Positions 62,088 through 64,000 of a stretch of 64,000 bases of DNA are shown here, in pieces; the first letter of the stretch is position 1; the number at the start of each line of letters is the position of its first letter. The stretch is from contig OZ014415.1 in assembly GCA_963965975.1 (NCBI GenBank), positions 4,717,001 to 4,781,000 of the forward strand. The letters run 5' to 3'. The translations under genes were made by a program, and so were the position numbers. The notes beneath the pieces were generated by a model. That model did no database searches. It was not told where the DNA came from and saw only the letters and a list, made by a program, of their open reading frames with translations. The stretch is from Xestospongia bergquistia. Its lineage: Eukaryota > Porifera > Demospongiae > Haplosclerida > Petrosiidae.

Positions 62088-64000
62088 AACAGTTTAGTAA
62101 GTTAGTTTGCGTTAACGCTCTAAAGTCTTTAAGTGAAAGACTTTAGTAGGTTTATACTATTGAGACAAGTTTATAAAGTAAGCTGTTCAGTCTAAAGGAC
62201 TTTATGGCACTAACTAAATAAACAGCTATTAACAGTTTAGAAAGTTAGTTTGCATTAACGCTCTAAACTCTTTAAGTTAAAGACTTTAGAAGGTTTAGAC
62301 TATTGAGAGAAGTTTATAAAATAAACTGCTCTGTCTAAAGGACTTTATGGCACTAACTAAATAAACAGCTATTAACAGTTTAGTAGGTTAGTTTGCATTA
62401 ACGCTCTAAAGTCTTTAAGTTAAACACTTTAGAGAGTTTAGACTATTGAGAGATTTTTATAAAGTAAACTGCTCTGTTTATAGGACTTTATGGCACTAAC
62501 TCAATAAGCAGCTATTAACAGTTTAGTAAGTTAGTTTGCATTAACGCTCTAAAGTCATTAAGTTAAAGACTTTAGAAGGTTTAGACTATTGAGAGACGTT
62601 TATAAAGTAAACTGCTCAGTCTAAAGGACTTTATGGCACTAACTAAATAAACAGCTATTAACAGTTTAGTAAGTTAGTTTGCATTAACGCTCTAAAGTCT
62701 TTAAGTTAAAGACTTTAGAAGGTTTAGACTATTGAGAGAAGTTTAAAAAGTAAACTGCTCAGTCTAAAGGACTTTATGGCACTAACTAAATAAACAGCTA
62801 CTAACAGTTTAGTAAGTTAGTTTGCATTAACGCTCTAAAGTCTTTAAGTTGAAGACTTTAGAGAGTTTAGACTATTGAGAGATTTTTATAAAGTAAACTG
62901 CTCAGTTTATAGGACTTTTTTGCACTAACTAAATAAGCAGCTATTAACAGTTTAGTAAGTTAGTTTGCGTTAGCGCTCTAAAGTCTTTAAGTTAAAGACT
63001 TTAGAAGGTTTAGACTATTGAGAGAAGTTTATAAAGTAAACTGCTCAGTCTAAAAGACACTATGGCACTAACTAAATAACCAGCTATTAACAGTTTAGTA
63101 AGTTAGTTTGCATTAACGCTCTAAAGTCTTTAAGTTAAAGACTTTACAAGGTTTACACTATTGAGAGAAGTTAATAAAGTAAACTGCTCAGTCTAAAGGA
63201 CCTTATGGCACTAACTAAATAAACAGTTTTTAACAGTTTAGTAAGTCAGTTTGCATTAACGCTCTAAAGTCTTTAAGTTAAAGACTTTTGAAGGTTTAGA
63301 CTCATCAGAGAATTTCATAAAGTAAACTGCTCAGTTTGCAGGACTTTTTGGCACTAACTACATAAACAGCTATTAACAGTTAAGAAAGTTTGTTTGCATT
63401 AACGCGCTAAAGTCTTTAAGTTAAAGACTTTAGAAGGTTTAGACTATTGAGAGACGTTTATAAAGTAAACTGCTCTGTCTAAAGGTCTTTATGGCACTAA
63501 CTAAATAAAAAGCTATTAACAGTTTAGTATGTTAGTTTGCATTAACGCTCTAAAGTCATTAAGTTAAAGACTTTAGAAAGTTTAGACTATTGAGAGACGT
63601 TTATAGAGTATACTGGCCAGTCTAAAGGACTTTATGGCACTAACTAAATAAACAGCTATTAACAGTTTAGTAAGTTAGTTTGCATTAACGCTCTAAAGTC
63701 TTTAAGTTAAGGACTTTAGAAGGTTTAGACTATTGAGAGGGGTTTATAAAGTAAACTGCTCAGTCTAAAGGACTTTATGGCACTAACTAAATAAACAGCT
63801 ATTAACAGTTTAGTAAGTTAGTTTGCATTAACGCTCTAAAGTCTTTAAGTTAAAGACTTTTGAAGGTTAGACTATTGAGAGAAGTTTATAAAGGAAACTG
63901 CTGAGTCTAAAGGACTTTATGGCACTAACTAAATAAACAGCTATTAACTGTTTAGTAAGTTAGTTTGCATTAACGCTCTAAAGTCTTTAAGTTAAAGACT
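62088..64000. repeat. Second copy of the 5,863-bp-offset duplication
   Basis: This matches 56,225-58,137 monomer for monomer with only scattered differences, for example AAGGTTAGAC against AAGGTTTAGAC near the end. It is cut by the window boundary. Confidence 0.92.

Larger units (their letters stand above)
31606..64000. repeat. 143-bp satellite B, about 226 head-to-tail monomers
   Basis: The array runs to the end of the window without interruption. One monomer is CTCTAAAGTCTTTAAG, TTAAAGACTTTAGAAGG, TTTAGACTATTGAGAGAAG, TTTATAAAGTAAACTGCTC, AGTCTAAAGGACTTTATGGC, ACTAACTAAATAAACAGC, TATTAACAGTTTAGTAAG, TTAGTTTGCATTAACG. The spacing of 143 bp was counted directly, for example between 63,691 and 63,834. 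143 is not a multiple of three and each monomer has stops in every frame, so no open frame of note exists anywhere in the 32 kb. Monomers mostly differ by a few substitutions. Recurrent variant types exist: one with GAGAGATTTTTATAAAG and CAGTTTATAGG, one with AATCAGAGAATTTCATAAAG, one with TTGAGTAAGATTGTCTGC, one with GCGCAAACTAATTAAAC, and one with a 12-bp deletion, TTGAGATAAAGTAAACTG. Confidence 0.98.

Noticed and set aside
31606-64000. CRISPR array or telomeric repeat
   Set aside because: The 143-bp units are contiguous with no unique spacers, and the unit is far longer and unlike any telomere repeat.
31606-64000. Tandem coding repeat
   Set aside because: The period is not a multiple of three and stops occur in every frame. 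No open frame above 60 codons exists in the array.
1-64000. tRNA, rRNA or other structured RNA genes
   Set aside because: I saw no A/B-box tRNA pattern or rRNA segment on either strand by eye. A covariance-model scan would be needed to be certain.

Overview
The window looks like gene-poor, AT-rich nuclear DNA from an invertebrate metazoan. Three things point that way: very short introns (42-50 nt in every gene fragment I could parse), a mix of hAT, piggyBac, Mutator-like and retroelement remnants, and retroelement and integrase families common in sponge and cnidarian genomes. A sponge is my best guess, but this is inference. I see no bacterial operon structure, rRNA, tRNA or CRISPR array.

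Layout. (1) Positions 1-14,398 are a complex satellite with about 35 copies of a core module in units of roughly 280-730 bp. It carries nested duplications (733, 568 and 1,628 bp), two MITE copies, and two copies of a captured, intron-containing fragment of a DUF2064/TIGR04282-type gene. (2) Positions 14,399-21,200 are mostly non-coding. They hold two non-autonomous hAT elements with perfect 8-bp target duplications, a minisatellite, a 152-bp duplication and an unrecognised minus-strand exon encoding a membrane segment. (3) Positions 21,203-27,548 (+) hold a many-exon gene that joins a ubiquitin-specific protease (USP, C19) domain to a Ulp1/SENP-like (C48) domain. Its coding exon at 24,282 is split by a 2.84-kb piggyBac element sitting in a TTAA. 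(4) Positions 28,192-29,345 are a broken retroelement C-terminus, followed by simple and diverged tandem repeats. (5) Positions 30,812-31,605 are a decayed DDE-integrase gene, cut off where the next satellite begins. (6) From 31,606 to the window end (and presumably beyond) there is an uninterrupted 143-bp satellite of about 226 monomers. It has higher-order repeats of 3, 5, about 16 and 41 monomers. About 80% of each monomer is made of three consecutive hairpin-forming inverted repeats.

How the parts relate. No intact gene with a confident function is present. The USP-Ulp1 gene is the only substantial host-like or large-transposon-like gene. Its Ulp1 half keeps splice phase well, its USP half shows several one-base phase breaks, and the piggyBac insertion probably disables the downstream part. 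The satellites grow by unequal exchange: the larger duplications in the 143-bp array are whole multiples of 143 bp or close to it. They carry passengers along, namely the DUF2064 fragment and the MITEs in the first satellite.
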